Shown here one piece after another: positions 7,051-15,973 of a stretch of 48,199 bases of DNA (positions are counted from its first letter, which is position 1; each line of letters opens with the position of its first letter). Source of the DNA: an uncultured Lachnospiraceae bacterium (GTDB taxonomy: Bacteria; Bacillota; Clostridia; Lachnospirales; Lachnospiraceae); contig CAJUQB010000033.1 of the NCBI GenBank assembly GCA_910588285.1, positions 1-48,199 on the forward strand, written 5' to 3'. A program made the translations under genes and the position numbers. Under the pieces are notes generated by a model. The model was given only the letters and a program-made list of their open reading frames with translations, did not search any database and had not been told where the DNA came from.

Positions 7051-8132
7051 AGTACCGGTACTGGTTTGCAGCCCTTACCGGGGTGAGTTCCAGGGAGAAG
7101 CTGGAGCTTCTGAAGATCTATAAAAGTCCGGAAGAAATTTTTTGGATTCCGGAATACCGGCTGGAAAAAGAGCATAGGATACCAGAGAAAACAGTACGGG
7201 CCCTTCAGGCGGCAAAGCGGGATCCGGGCTGGGAGGCATCCTATCTGCAGATGGCGGAGCAGGGGGTGGAGCTGGTCTGTATCGATCAGCCCGGATATCC
7301 CAGCCGGCTTCTGCACATCTATGACCCGCCTTATGGGCTGTTTGTGAAGGGGACGCTGCCGGCAGGGGAGCATGCGGTAGCCATTGTGGGGGCAAGGGGC
7401 TGCTCTGTCTACGGACAGGCAGTGGCAAAGCGGCTGGGGCAGCTTCTGGGAGAGCATGGCGTGGATGTGGTCAGCGGGCTGGCCTGCGGGATTGACGGGG
7501 CTGCCCACCGGGGAGCGCTGGAGGCGGGCGGAGGTACCTGGGGCGTGCTTGGCTGCGGCGTAGATATCTGCTATCCCAGGCAGAATCGTGATTTGTACCG
7601 AGCCATGGAGCAGCGGGGCGGCCTCTGTTCCGAGTCTCCTCCGGGGACGCAGCCGCTGCCCTACCTGTTTCCCAGGCGCAACCGGATCATCAGCGGCCTT
7701 GCGGATGCAGTTGTGGTGGTGGAGGCCAGAGAGAAGAGCGGCTCCCTGATCACTGCGGACTGCGCTCTGGAGCAGGGGAAAACCGTATACGCCGTGCCGG
7801 GCCGCATCAGCGACGATCTAAGCAGGGGCTGCCTGTGGCTGTTGTCCCAGGGGGCCTGCGTCTATTATTCGGAGGAGGAATTTTTGCGGGAATTGGGCAT
7901 TGCTTCTGTCCCAAAGAATGGTAAGAACAAAAAATTAATCCAAAATGCACTTGAAAAAAATGAAAGGTTGGTGTATAGTGTTCTGGATTTCAGTCCGCTT
8001 CATCTGGATCAGATCATAGGCCAGACCGGGCTGGAATTCCAACAGGCAGTGGTGGCTCTGTTTCGCCTGCAATGCCTGGGGCTTGTGAAGGAAATATCTA
8101 AGAATCAATATAGCAGGACGCGCCTTTCTTAG
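7047..8132 (+). CDS. dprA: DNA processing protein DprA
   Basis: DprA binds incoming single-stranded DNA and loads RecA during transformation. From ATG 7047, which overlaps the comM stop as ATGA and has GGAGGGG about 7 bases upstream, the protein has 361 residues. A GTG at 7032 extends the frame but is less likely. The extended Rossmann fold shows VAIVGARGCSVYGQ, then DVVSGLACGIDGAAHRGAL, GCGVDICYP, and FPRRNRIISGLADAVVVVEA followed by SGSLITADCALEQG and VYAVPGRI, all DprA hallmarks. The C-terminal winged-helix-like domain (LDQIIGQTGLEFQQAVVAL) is present, so the protein is full length. Together with comM it suggests that a transformation or recombination module is maintained, although no com pilus genes are in the window. 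Confidence 0.96.
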   Translation: MKYRYWFAALTGVSSREKLELLKIYKSPEEIFWIPEYRLEKEHRIPEKTVRALQAAKRDPGWEASYLQMAEQGVELVCIDQPGYPSRLLHIYDPPYGLFVKGTLPAGEHAVAIVGARGCSVYGQAVAKRLGQLLGEHGVDVVSGLACGIDGAAHRGALEAGGGTWGVLGCGVDICYPRQNRDLYRAMEQRGGLCSESPPGTQPLPYLFPRRNRIISGLADAVVVVEAREKSGSLITADCALEQGKTVYAVPGRISDDLSRGCLWLLSQGACVYYSEEEFLRELGIASVPKNGKNKKLIQNALEKNERLVYSVLDFSPLHLDQIIGQTGLEFQQAVVALFRLQCLGLVKEISKNQYSRTRLS

Positions 8133-8153
8133 GGCGTTGAAGGAGTAAGTGTT

Positions 8154-10232
8154 ATGGCAAAATATCTGGTGATTGTAGAGTCGCCTGCAAAGGTGAAGAC
8201 TATTAAAAAATTTCTTGGAAAGAATTACGAAGTGGCAGCCTCCAACGGGCATGTGCGGGATATGCCCAAGAGCCAGCTGGGCTTTGACGCACAAAACGGC
8301 TATGAACCGAAATATATTACCATCCGGGGGAAGGGCGACATTCTGGCAAAGCTGCGAAAGGAAGTAAAAAAGGCAGACCGCGTATATCTTGCAACGGACC
8401 CGGACCGGGAGGGAGAGGCGATCTCCTGGCACTTAAGCCAGGCCCTGAAGCTGGATGAGAAGAAGATGCAGCGCATCAGTTTCAATGAGATTACCCAGAA
8501 GGCAGTGAAGGCCTCCCTGAAGGAACCCAGGGATATTGATATGGATCTGGTCAATGCCCAGCAGGCCAGGAGAATGCTGGACCGGATGGTGGGCTACCGC
8601 ATCAGCCCGCTGCTGTGGGCCAAGGTAAAGCGGGGCCTAAGCGCCGGGCGGGTGCAGTCCGTGGCCCTTCGCATCATCTGCGACCGGGAGGAGGAGATCA
8701 ATGCCTTTATTCCGGAGGAATACTGGAGCCTGGATGCCAAGCTGGCCGTCCCCGGGGAGAAGAAGCTGTTAAGCGCCAAGTTCTATGGGGACAAGAATGG
8801 GAAGCGGGGCATCGGCTCCCGGGAGGAGCTGGATCAGATTTTAAAGGAGCTGGACATGGCCGGCTACCAGGTGCTGGACGTGAAGAAGAGCGAACGCACC
8901 AAGAAGGCGCCGCTGCCCTTTATCACCAGTACCCTCCAGCAGGAGGCGGCCAAGACGCTGAATTTTTCCACCCAGAAGACCATGCGTCTGGCCCAGCAGC
9001 TCTATGAGGGCATTGATATCAAGGGGCAGGGGACGGTGGGTCTGATTACCTACTTAAGGACAGACTCTGTCCGTATCTCCGACGAGGCAGACGCAGTGGC
9101 CAGAGACTATATCCGCGGCCAGTACGGGGAGAGATATGTGTCCGCAGCCGGGCAGGCAGCCCGCACCAAAAGCAAGATCCAGGACGCCCATGAGGCCATC
9201 CGCCCCTCGGATATTACCAGGACGCCCGTGATGGTGAAGGAGTCCCTAAGCAGAGATCAGTTTCGCCTCTATCAGCTGATCTGGAACCGATTTACGGCCA
9301 GCCGCATGAGCGCCGCACAGTACGAGACCACCTCCATCACCATAGGGGCAGGGGACTACCGGTTCCATGTGGCGGCCTCCCGGGTCGTGTTTGACGGATT
9401 TATGTCAGTCTATACCAGCGATGAGGATGAAAAGGGGGAGAATAATGTCCTGCTGCGCTCCATTGGCCCGGGCACTGTGTTGGATTTGAAGGAGCTGGAG
9501 GAAAAGCAGCATTTTACCCAGCCGCCGGCTCATTTTACGGAAGCCTCTCTGGTGAAGAGCCTGGAGGAGCTGGGAATTGGGCGTCCCAGCACCTATGCGC
9601 CTACGATCACCACGATCCTGGCCAGACGCTATGTGACAAAGGAGAGCAAGAACCTCTATGTGACGGAGCTGGGGGAGGTGGTCAATTCCATCATGAAGGA
9701 GGCCTTCCCCACCATTGTGGACGAACATTTTACCGCCAATATGGAATCCCTTCTGGACAAGGTGGAGGAGGGGAATGTCAACTGGAAAACCATTGTCAGC
9801 AATTTTTACCCGGATCTGGAGCAGGCGGTGCAGGCTGCGGAGCAGGCTCTGGAGAAGGTGAAGATTGAGGATGAGGTGACCGATGTAATCTGCGAACTCT
9901 GCGGGCGTAATATGGTGGTAAAATACGGGCCCCATGGACGGTTTTTGGCCTGTCCCGGGTTCCCGGACTGCAAGAATACCAAGCCCTACCTGGAGAAAAC
10001 CGGCATTGCCTGCCCCAAGTGCGGCAAGGAGGTTGTACAGAGAAAGACCAAAAAAGGGAGAAAATATTTCGGCTGTGAGGATAATCCGGGCTGCGATTTT
10101 ATGTCCTGGCAGAAGCCCTCTGCAGAGAAATGTCCTGAGTGCGGCGGATATATGGTGGAAAAGGGCAGCAAGCTGGCCTGTGCCAACGCCCAATGCGGGT
10201 ATGTGACTGAAAAAAAGAAGGAAAATCCATAA
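8154..10232 (+). CDS. topA: DNA topoisomerase I (type IA)
   Basis: TopA relaxes negatively supercoiled DNA by single-strand passage. The 692 residues comprise an N-terminal TOPRIM domain (YLVIVESPAKVKTIKKFLG and TDPDREGEAISWHL, with the acidic DPDRE metal site), the type IA core with catalytic Tyr300 in ITYLRTDSVRIS, the SAGRVQSVAL loop, and GIGRPSTYAPTI. It ends with three Cys4 zinc ribbons (CELCGRN...CPGFPDC; CPKCGKE...CEDNPGC; CPECGGY...CANAQC). This domain order is standard for Firmicutes TopA. The gene follows dprA by 21 bp, with GGAG before ATG 8154. The dprA-topA-codY order is conserved in low-GC Gram-positives. Confidence 0.98.
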   Translation: MAKYLVIVESPAKVKTIKKFLGKNYEVAASNGHVRDMPKSQLGFDAQNGYEPKYITIRGKGDILAKLRKEVKKADRVYLATDPDREGEAISWHLSQALKLDEKKMQRISFNEITQKAVKASLKEPRDIDMDLVNAQQARRMLDRMVGYRISPLLWAKVKRGLSAGRVQSVALRIICDREEEINAFIPEEYWSLDAKLAVPGEKKLLSAKFYGDKNGKRGIGSREELDQILKELDMAGYQVLDVKKSERTKKAPLPFITSTLQQEAAKTLNFSTQKTMRLAQQLYEGIDIKGQGTVGLITYLRTDSVRISDEADAVARDYIRGQYGERYVSAAGQAARTKSKIQDAHEAIRPSDITRTPVMVKESLSRDQFRLYQLIWNRFTASRMSAAQYETTSITIGAGDYRFHVAASRVVFDGFMSVYTSDEDEKGENNVLLRSIGPGTVLDLKELEEKQHFTQPPAHFTEASLVKSLEELGIGRPSTYAPTITTILARRYVTKESKNLYVTELGEVVNSIMKEAFPTIVDEHFTANMESLLDKVEEGNVNWKTIVSNFYPDLEQAVQAAEQALEKVKIEDEVTDVICELCGRNMVVKYGPHGRFLACPGFPDCKNTKPYLEKTGIACPKCGKEVVQRKTKKGRKYFGCEDNPGCDFMSWQKPSAEKCPECGGYMVEKGSKLACANAQCGYVTEKKKENP

Positions 10233-10267
10233 ACCATAGACAATGCCTGAAATCTCGCTGAAAAATC

Positions 10268-10296
10268 TTGCAAATGTTACGGCAACATGGTAGAAT
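10268..10296 (+). promoter_or_regulatory. Putative sigma-A promoter of codY with a small dyad in its spacer
   Basis: TTGCAA (10268-10273), 17 bp, TAGAAT (10291-10296). The spacer holds ATGTT-ACGGC-AACAT (10274-10288), a perfect 5-bp inverted repeat that could bind a regulator. Transcription would start near 10303, which rules out the ATG at 10306 as the codY start. Confidence 0.6.
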
Positions 10297-10338
10297 GAGA
10301 CAACGATGGGTTCGGATATAGATTCGGGAGGTGGAGAC

Positions 10339-11124
10339 ATGAGCGTTCAATTACTGGATAAGACCAGAAAGATCAACAAGCTGCTGCATAACAATAATTC
10401 TTCCAAGGTTGTGTTCAATGATATCTGCGAGGTGCTGACCGGGATCCTGGATTCCAATATCCTTGTGATCAGCCGGAAGGGGAAGGTGCTGGGAACCAGC
10501 CACTGTGCGGATATCAGAGAGCTTACGGAGCTGATCGCAGATGAAGTGGGAGGCTTTATTGACCCCATGTTGAATGAGCGTCTGCTGGGAATTTTGTCCA
10601 CCAAGGAGAATGTGAATCTGGAGACTCTGGGGTTCATGTCAGAGCATGTGCGGGAGTACCAGGCGATTATTACGCCCATTGACATTGCGGGGGAGCGGCT
10701 GGGCACCCTGTTTGTGTACCGGATGAACGCCCCCTATGACATTGACGACATTATTCTCAGCGAATATGGGACGACGGTAGTGGGGCTGGAGATGATGCGC
10801 TCCGTCAATGAAGAGAGTGCGGAGGAATCCCGCAAGGTGCAGATTGTCAAGTCGGCCATCAGCACCCTGTCCTTCTCGGAGTTGGAGGCCATCACGCATA
10901 TTTTTGATGAGATGGAGGGCAAGGAGGGTATTCTTGTGGCCAGCAAGATTGCAGACCGGGTGGGGATTACCCGCTCCGTCATCGTGAATGCCCTGCGGAA
11001 GTTCGAGAGTGCAGGCGTGATTGAATCCCGCTCCTCGGGAATGAAGGGGACCTACATTAAGGTGCTCAATGATGTTGTGTTTGACGAGCTGGACAAGATT
11101 AAGAAGCAGAACGGAAGGAATTAA
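10339..11124 (+). CDS. codY: GTP-sensing global transcriptional repressor CodY
   Basis: CodY is a dimeric repressor of stationary-phase, nitrogen and often motility genes, activated by branched-chain amino acids and GTP. ATG 10339 was chosen because GGAGGTGGAG precedes it and the product begins with the usual LLDKTRKINKLL; a longer frame from 10306 would start at the transcription start. The 261 residues comprise a GAF-like ligand domain (NDICEVLTGILDSNILVISR...) and a C-terminal winged helix with the highly conserved KIADRVGITRSVIVNALRKF, then ESAGVIESRSSGMKGTYIKV. It is followed by its own terminator and then by the flagellar operon. In related Firmicutes CodY represses fla/che genes, so the neighbourhood is suggestive. 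Confidence 0.97.
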   Translation: MSVQLLDKTRKINKLLHNNNSSKVVFNDICEVLTGILDSNILVISRKGKVLGTSHCADIRELTELIADEVGGFIDPMLNERLLGILSTKENVNLETLGFMSEHVREYQAIITPIDIAGERLGTLFVYRMNAPYDIDDIILSEYGTTVVGLEMMRSVNEESAEESRKVQIVKSAISTLSFSELEAITHIFDEMEGKEGILVASKIADRVGITRSVIVNALRKFESAGVIESRSSGMKGTYIKVLNDVVFDELDKIKKQNGRN

Positions 11125-11129
11125 CGGAT

Positions 11130-11172
11130 GGGAAAGGGATTTCCAGGCGCTGGGGGTCCTTTTCCCCTTTTT
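11130..11172 (+). terminator. Terminator after codY
   Basis: GGGAAAGGGA (11130-11139) pairs with TCCTTTTCCC (11157-11166) with one wobble, and CTTTTT follows. It separates codY from the flagellar operon. Confidence 0.75.
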
Positions 11173-11204
11173 GAGGAAGCTTCATGGAATAGGAAAAACC
11201 TTGT

Positions 11205-11228
11205 ATTTTCCACCATATTGTGGAAAAT
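11205..11228. promoter_or_regulatory. Perfect 9-bp inverted repeat upstream of the flagellar operon
   Basis: ATTTTCCAC (11205-11213), the spacer CATATT, then GTGGAAAAT (11220-11228). No T-run follows, so it is not a terminator. It lies 45 bp before the flgB -35 box. The outer parts ATTTTC and GAAAAT are those of the CodY box but are much further apart than in the 15-bp consensus, so a CodY site is only a possibility. Confidence 0.5.
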
Positions 11229-11272
11229 TTGAAAAAAAACACAATATCCTGTAAAAAAATTAAAAAAAACAC

Positions 11273-11300
11273 TTGTGTTTTTTTAAAGATAACATATAAT
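11273..11300 (+). promoter_or_regulatory. Putative sigma-A promoter of the fla/che operon
   Basis: A perfect TATAAT (11295-11300) with TTGTGT (11273-11278) 16 bp upstream, in an A/T-rich stretch 40-70 bp before flgB. No FliA-type promoter (TAAA-N15-CCGATAA) is seen here. Confidence 0.55.
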
Positions 11301-11342
11301 AGAATGGTATAGGTTTCTAAATAATGCAAAGGAGGATGGAGA

Positions 11343-11738
11343 ATGATTAGTTCCAATCTCTATGATTATATCAATGTACTAGATAAGGCGGCAGATGCCA
11401 CCTATCTTCGGAAGGAAGCAATCGATCACAACATTGCCAATCAGGATACCCCTGGCTACAAGCGCATTGATGTGGATTTTCAGAGTGTGCTGGAGCGTGA
11501 GCTGGGATATTCCAAATATGTATCCTTGGACAGCAGGATGCGGGGGGTACAGAGCCATCTGGATCATTTGGATGTGAATACATATGTAGACAGTGCCAAT
11601 TATTCCTATCGGATAGATGAGAATAATGTGGACCCGGAGCAGGAGTATGTGCAGATGGCAGAGACGCAGATCACGTATAATGCCCTGATTGACAGTATGA
11701 ACCAGGAATTTGCAAGGATCAAGAGTGTGATTAAGTAG
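11343..11738 (+). CDS. flgB: Flagellar basal body rod protein FlgB
   Basis: FlgB forms the proximal rod of the basal body and is exported by the flagellar type III system. At 131 residues it has normal length. It shows the rod signature near the N-terminus (AIDHNIANQDTPGYKRIDVDF) and the C-terminal helix EYVQMAETQITYNALIDSMN. It is first in the operon, with a strong site GGAGGATGGAG before ATG 11343, and is followed 20 bp later by flgC, the usual flgB-flgC-fliE trio. Confidence 0.95.
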   Translation: MISSNLYDYINVLDKAADATYLRKEAIDHNIANQDTPGYKRIDVDFQSVLERELGYSKYVSLDSRMRGVQSHLDHLDVNTYVDSANYSYRIDENNVDPEQEYVQMAETQITYNALIDSMNQEFARIKSVIK

Positions 11739-11758
11739 TCACGGAAGGGAGCAGACAG

Positions 11759-12202
11759 ATGTCAGTATTTCAATCCTTTAATATCAATGCATCCGGTATG
11801 ACGGCACAGCGGTTTCGGATGGATATCATATCAGAGAATGTAGCCAATGTGAATACCACAAGGGATGCGGATAACGAGCCCTACCGCAGGAAGATCGTTA
11901 CCTTTGCTGAGAAGGAGATAACGCCCTTTTCCAAGGTACTCAGCAATACCAGAGAGGCCTATCTTGGCAATGGTGTGAAGGTACATTCCCTGGAGGAGGA
12001 CACAGAGAACGATTTTATCATGAAGTATGACCCGGCCCATCCGGATGCGGACGAGAACGGCTATGTATCTTATCCCAATGTCAATATTGTCACGGAGATG
12101 ACGAACCTGATTGATGCCAGCCGCTCCTACGAGGCCAATGCGACAGCCTTTGATGCCAGCAAGGCCATGGCTATGAAGGGACTGGAGCTTGGGAAGGCAT
12201 AA
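11759..12202 (+). CDS. flgC: Flagellar basal body rod protein FlgC
   Basis: FlgC is a proximal rod subunit that joins FlgB and FlgF/G. The 147 residues begin SVFQSFNINASGMTAQRFRM with the rod motif DIISENVANVNTTR, and the C-terminal domain has VSYPNVNIVTEMTNLIDASR followed by SYEANATAFDASKAM, the canonical rod/hook ending. The insertion EKEITPFSKVLSN in the middle is typical of FlgC. ATG 11759 follows GGAAGGGAG. Confidence 0.96.
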   Translation: MSVFQSFNINASGMTAQRFRMDIISENVANVNTTRDADNEPYRRKIVTFAEKEITPFSKVLSNTREAYLGNGVKVHSLEEDTENDFIMKYDPAHPDADENGYVSYPNVNIVTEMTNLIDASRSYEANATAFDASKAMAMKGLELGKA

Positions 12203-12239
12203 GCTTATAGAATAATGCGCTTAGAAGGAGTGTTTTCAT

Positions 12240-12554
12240 ATGGATAATATAGCTGCGCTGACAGGCGCGACTTCGACTTACATAAAGGATGCATTGGCAG
12301 AGAGTGCACAGGGAGAGATTCGGGACAGCGGATTTGATTCCGTGCTTCAGTCTGCCATCAATATGCTCAATGAGACCAATGATTTGCAGAATCGGGCAGA
12401 GCAGGCGGAGATTGAGTTTACGCTGGGGCTTTCCACCAATACCCATGATCTGCAGATTGCCCAGGAGAAGGCCAACATTGCGCTGCAGTATACGGTAGCG
12501 GTGCGGGACAAACTGCTGGAAGCATATAATCAGATTATGAATATTCAGATTTAG
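12240..12554 (+). CDS. fliE: Flagellar hook-basal body complex protein FliE
   Basis: FliE is the small adaptor between the MS ring and the proximal rod and is one of the first exported substrates. It has 104 residues, normal length. The conserved C-terminal half is present: SAINMLNETNDLQNRAEQAE, then LGLSTNTHDLQIAQEKANIA and LQYTVAVRDKLLEAYNQIMN. Start ATG 12240 has AGAAGGAG about 7 bases upstream. It lies between flgC and fliF as in Bacillus. Confidence 0.95.
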   Translation: MDNIAALTGATSTYIKDALAESAQGEIRDSGFDSVLQSAINMLNETNDLQNRAEQAEIEFTLGLSTNTHDLQIAQEKANIALQYTVAVRDKLLEAYNQIMNIQI

Positions 12555-12577
12555 AACATAATAGGTGGTAGAGCAAG

Positions 12578-14200
12578 ATGCCGGAGAGAATACAACAGAT
12601 TATAAATCAAATACTGGATAAGTGGAAGAGCTTTTCTGTCAGGCAGAAGGCACTGATTGTCAGCAGTACGGCAGTTGTGATTACGGCGCTGGCGATTCTG
12701 GGGGTAGTGCTGTCTGCTTCCAAGATGGTGATCCTCAAGGAATGCGACAACACGAAGGAAGCCTCCAGTGTGAAGACGCTTCTGGAGGAGAATGGGATTA
12801 CGCCGGAGATCTCTGACGACGGGCTGGTGTTTAAGGTACCGGAGGAGGATAAGGTGACGGCGGAGCTGCTCCTTGCGGAGAATAATATTACGCCAAGTGC
12901 ATATGAATGGGAGAATCTGGACCGCGTGTTTGAAGGGGGCTTCTCCAGCACAGAGGCGGATAAGACCAAGCGGTATAAGCTGTGGATGCAGAACGACCTG
13001 GCCGAGAAGTTCGGGACCTTAGACATGGTGGATCATGTGGATGTGAACCTGTCCATCCCCAATGACGACGGGACATTGGTTTCCCGGGGGGAGGAGAGCT
13101 CTGCCCTGCTGATCCTGACCCTCAACAGCGAGATGAGCGCTGAGGTGGCCGCAGCCATGGGCAGGGCCACTGCAACGGCCCTGGGCAATGAGACCACTGA
13201 CAAGATCACGATTATCGATACCTCAGGGAACCTGCTGTTTGCAGGGGGCACGGCGGAAACGGAGACCGAGACGGCCAACAGCAATATGGAACTGAAGTCC
13301 AAGGCGGAGAATCTGGTGGCCAAGCGGGTGAAGGATGTGATCCTTGGTTCGGAGCTGTACAGCAATGCATCCGTATCTGCCAACCTTGACTTTGAGTTTG
13401 TGAACCGGAAGATTACGGATACGGATTATCGTCTGCCGGACGGGCAGGAAACCCAGCTGAAGGATTCCGAGCGGAATTACACTTCCAGCGGAACCGGTAC
13501 CTCGGGCGGGGAGCCCGGAACCGGCTCTAATGATAACACTACATATGTGATGCTGGACGACAATGTGTCGGAATTCAGCACGGAAGAACAGGTGATCGAC
13601 TATGTGAATAGTGTCAGGACCACTGAGGAGGTATATACCGTTGGACGGCCCATCTATGAGTCCTCCTCCCTGTCGGCAGTGATGACCTCTTACCGGATCT
13701 ACAATGAGAGGACCATGCAGGAGAGCGGAGAGCTGGAGGGCATGACCTTTGCGGAATTTGAGGCCCAGAACCGCGACCGTGTGCGTCTGGAGGTGGATGA
13801 GGATATGGTCACTATGGTGGCCAATGCCACCGGCGTCCCCCGGGAGAATATCAGTCTGCTGGCTTATGAAGTACCGGTGTTCAGCTATGATGATGAGGGC
13901 GGCGTTGATATCATGGAGGATATTCTGCCTATCGTTCTGGCTGCCCTGATTATCCTGATGCTTGGCTTTGTGGTGTTCCGCAGTACCAGAAGAGAGAAGA
14001 CGCCGGAGCCGGAGCTGGAGCCGGAGCTGTCTGTGGAAGGGCTGTTGGAGTCTACCAAGGAAGCACAGGAGGAAGATTTGGACGATATTGGGTTTTCTGA
14101 AAAATCAGAGATACGTGTATTGATCGAAAAATTTGTGGATGAGAATCCGGAGGCTGCAGCGTCCCTGCTGCGCAACTGGTTGAATGAGGAGTGGGAATAG
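12578..14200 (+). CDS. fliF: Flagellar MS-ring protein FliF
   Basis: FliF forms the membrane MS ring on which the C ring and export gate assemble. The 540 residues contain an N-terminal transmembrane segment (about 25-47, ALIVSSTAVVITALAILGVV), two ring-building domains (ILKECDNTKEASSVKTLLEE and EKFGTLDMVDHVDVNLSIPN), a long periplasmic loop with a Gly/Ser/Thr-rich stretch near residue 310, a second membrane segment (LPIVLAALIILMLGFVVF) and a C-terminal FliG-binding tail ending ENPEAAASLLRNWLNEEWE. Length and order are normal. The last residues lie just before fliG, whose ribosome binding site is inside this gene. Confidence 0.96.
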   Translation: MPERIQQIINQILDKWKSFSVRQKALIVSSTAVVITALAILGVVLSASKMVILKECDNTKEASSVKTLLEENGITPEISDDGLVFKVPEEDKVTAELLLAENNITPSAYEWENLDRVFEGGFSSTEADKTKRYKLWMQNDLAEKFGTLDMVDHVDVNLSIPNDDGTLVSRGEESSALLILTLNSEMSAEVAAAMGRATATALGNETTDKITIIDTSGNLLFAGGTAETETETANSNMELKSKAENLVAKRVKDVILGSELYSNASVSANLDFEFVNRKITDTDYRLPDGQETQLKDSERNYTSSGTGTSGGEPGTGSNDNTTYVMLDDNVSEFSTEEQVIDYVNSVRTTEEVYTVGRPIYESSSLSAVMTSYRIYNERTMQESGELEGMTFAEFEAQNRDRVRLEVDEDMVTMVANATGVPRENISLLAYEVPVFSYDDEGGVDIMEDILPIVLAALIILMLGFVVFRSTRREKTPEPELEPELSVEGLLESTKEAQEEDLDDIGFSEKSEIRVLIEKFVDENPEAAASLLRNWLNEEWE

Positions 14201-14204
14201 AACT

Positions 14205-15212
14205 ATGGCAGATTCAGATTTGACTGGCACACAAAAGGCGGCGATCCTCCTGATTGCATTGGGACCGGAGAAGTCGGCTACGGTGTTTAAACATTTAAAG
14301 GAAGAAGAGATAGAGGAGCTGACACTGGAGATTGCCAATACCCGAAGCGTTTCCCCCAAGCTTAAGGAGGATGTGCTGAATGAGTTCTACCAGGTATGTC
14401 TGGCTCAGCAATACATTGCAGAAGGCGGTATTGGGTATGCCAAGGAGCTCTTGGAGAAGGCTCTCGGCCAGGAGGAAGCCCAGAATGTTATTACCAAGCT
14501 GACGGCATCCCTGCAGGTGCGGCCCTTCGAGTTTGTGCGTAAGACGGATCCCAGCCAGCTGCTGAACTTTATACAGGATGAGCATCCCCAGACCATTGCG
14601 ATGATTCTTTCCTATCTGACGGCAGCCCAGGCGGCTATGATCATTGGCTCCCTTCCGCCGGAAAAGCAGCCGGATGTGGCGAAGAGAATCGCTATGATGG
14701 ACCGTACCTCTCCGGATGTGATCAAGGAGGTAGAACGAGTGCTGGAACGGAAGCTGTCCTCGCTGATGAATCAGGACTACACGATTGTGGGCGGCGTGGA
14801 CGCCACAGTTGCAATTTTGAATACAGTAGACCGTGCGACAGAGAAGCATATTATGGAATCTCTGGAGCTGGAAGAGCCGGAGCTGGTGGACGAGATCCGC
14901 AAGAAGATGTTCGTATTCGAGGACATTTTGCTGTTGGACGACCGGGCCATTCAGCGTGTGCTGCGTGACGTGGACAACGGTGACCTTGGAACGGCCCTTA
15001 AGAGCGCCAACGAAGAGGTTCAGAATGTGATCTTCAAGAACATGTCCAAGCGTCTGTCTGCAATGATCAAAGAGGATATGGAGTTTATGGGTCCTGTCCG
15101 TATGAAGGATGTTGAGGAAGCGCAGCAGAAGATCGTTGCGATTATTCGTAAGCTGGAGGAAGCCGGGGAGATTGTTATCTCGCGGGGCGGAGGTGATGAG
15201 ATCGTTGTCTAA
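14205..15212 (+). CDS. fliG: Flagellar motor switch protein FliG
   Basis: FliG is the C-ring component that contacts MotA and generates torque. ATG 14205 (GGAGTGGGAAT just upstream, product MADSDLTGTQKAAILLIALG) is preferred over ATG 14184, which lies inside fliF. The 335 residues show the N-terminal FliF-binding domain, the middle domain with EHPQTIAMILSYL (the EHPQ motif), and the C-terminal charged helix segment MFVFEDILLLDDRAIQRVLR of the torque domain, ending with KIVAIIRKLEEAGEIVISRG. All are standard. fliH starts inside its 3' end. Confidence 0.97.
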   Translation: MADSDLTGTQKAAILLIALGPEKSATVFKHLKEEEIEELTLEIANTRSVSPKLKEDVLNEFYQVCLAQQYIAEGGIGYAKELLEKALGQEEAQNVITKLTASLQVRPFEFVRKTDPSQLLNFIQDEHPQTIAMILSYLTAAQAAMIIGSLPPEKQPDVAKRIAMMDRTSPDVIKEVERVLERKLSSLMNQDYTIVGGVDATVAILNTVDRATEKHIMESLELEEPELVDEIRKKMFVFEDILLLDDRAIQRVLRDVDNGDLGTALKSANEEVQNVIFKNMSKRLSAMIKEDMEFMGPVRMKDVEEAQQKIVAIIRKLEEAGEIVISRGGGDEIVV

Positions 15213-15963
15213 TTTATACAAACAGCGGAATATCATAGCCGAGAACCAGGGAACCCGCATCATTGATCCCAATGTGCTGCTGGCCATGCGGCTGGAGGCC
15301 CAGAAGAAGCTGTGGGCCCAGCAGCATCCGGAGGAGCAGCCCCCGGAACCGGAGGAGCCGGAGATTGACCTGGAGGCAATCCGGGCAGAGGCAGAGCAGA
15401 TCCGGCAGGATGCCCGGGCAAAGGCAGATGAGATGGTAGAAAAGGCTCTTGGCCAGGTGGAGGAGATCCGCGGCAATGCGGAGACGGAAGGCTGGCAGAA
15501 GGGGTATGAGGACGGCAGGAAGAAGGCGGCAGAGGAACAGGAGCTGGAGCAGCAGAAGCTGGAGCAATACCAGCAGGAGTTGGAGGAGAAGCATCAGCAG
15601 CGTATGCAGGAGCTGGAGGGCCAGGTGCTGGAAGCGGTATGCGATGTTATGGAACAGGTCTTTCATGTTCAGTTTGACCAGTTCGGCCCCATTCTGCTAC
15701 ACCTGGTGAAGCAGGCCATGCAGCAGATCGAGGGGGCCAGGGACTTTACTGTCCGTGTCCATCCGAACCAATACGGATATCTGCAGGAGCACTGGCAGGA
15801 GCTGGCGGAGCAGCTTGGGTCCAGCCTGGAGATTCGTCTGGAGGCAGATATCTCTCTGGCTGAGAGCGGCTGTGTGATCGAGACGGATTCTGGCTTTTTT
15901 GACTGCAGCCTGGACGTCCAGTTTGCGAATTTGATCAAAGCAGTCCGAATGTTGAGTGTGTGA
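15196..15963 (+). CDS. fliH: Flagellar export ATPase regulator FliH
   Basis: FliH is a peripheral stator of the export ATPase, related to the F-ATPase b/delta subunits. I take ATG 15196 (GGCGGAGGTG just upstream), which overlaps fliG by 17 bp; the longer frame upstream is fliG sequence read out of frame. The 255 residues comprise an N-terminal extension (SNLYKQRNIIAENQGTRIID), a long Glu/Gln/Lys-rich coiled coil (about 40-150) with AxxxG-like small residue spacing, and a C-terminal domain (FTVRVHPNQYGYLQEHWQEL, SLAESGCVIETDSGFFDCSL). The VHP and GCxIET patterns are FliH hallmarks. Confidence 0.93.
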   Translation: MRSLSNLYKQRNIIAENQGTRIIDPNVLLAMRLEAQKKLWAQQHPEEQPPEPEEPEIDLEAIRAEAEQIRQDARAKADEMVEKALGQVEEIRGNAETEGWQKGYEDGRKKAAEEQELEQQKLEQYQQELEEKHQQRMQELEGQVLEAVCDVMEQVFHVQFDQFGPILLHLVKQAMQQIEGARDFTVRVHPNQYGYLQEHWQELAEQLGSSLEIRLEADISLAESGCVIETDSGFFDCSLDVQFANLIKAVRMLSV

Positions 15964-15973
15964 GGAAGAGAAT

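Noticed and set aside
14295..15476. 393-codon minus-strand frame opposite fliG/fliH
   Set aside because: Antisense to two strongly supported genes; its composition follows their codon bias and no family pattern appears.
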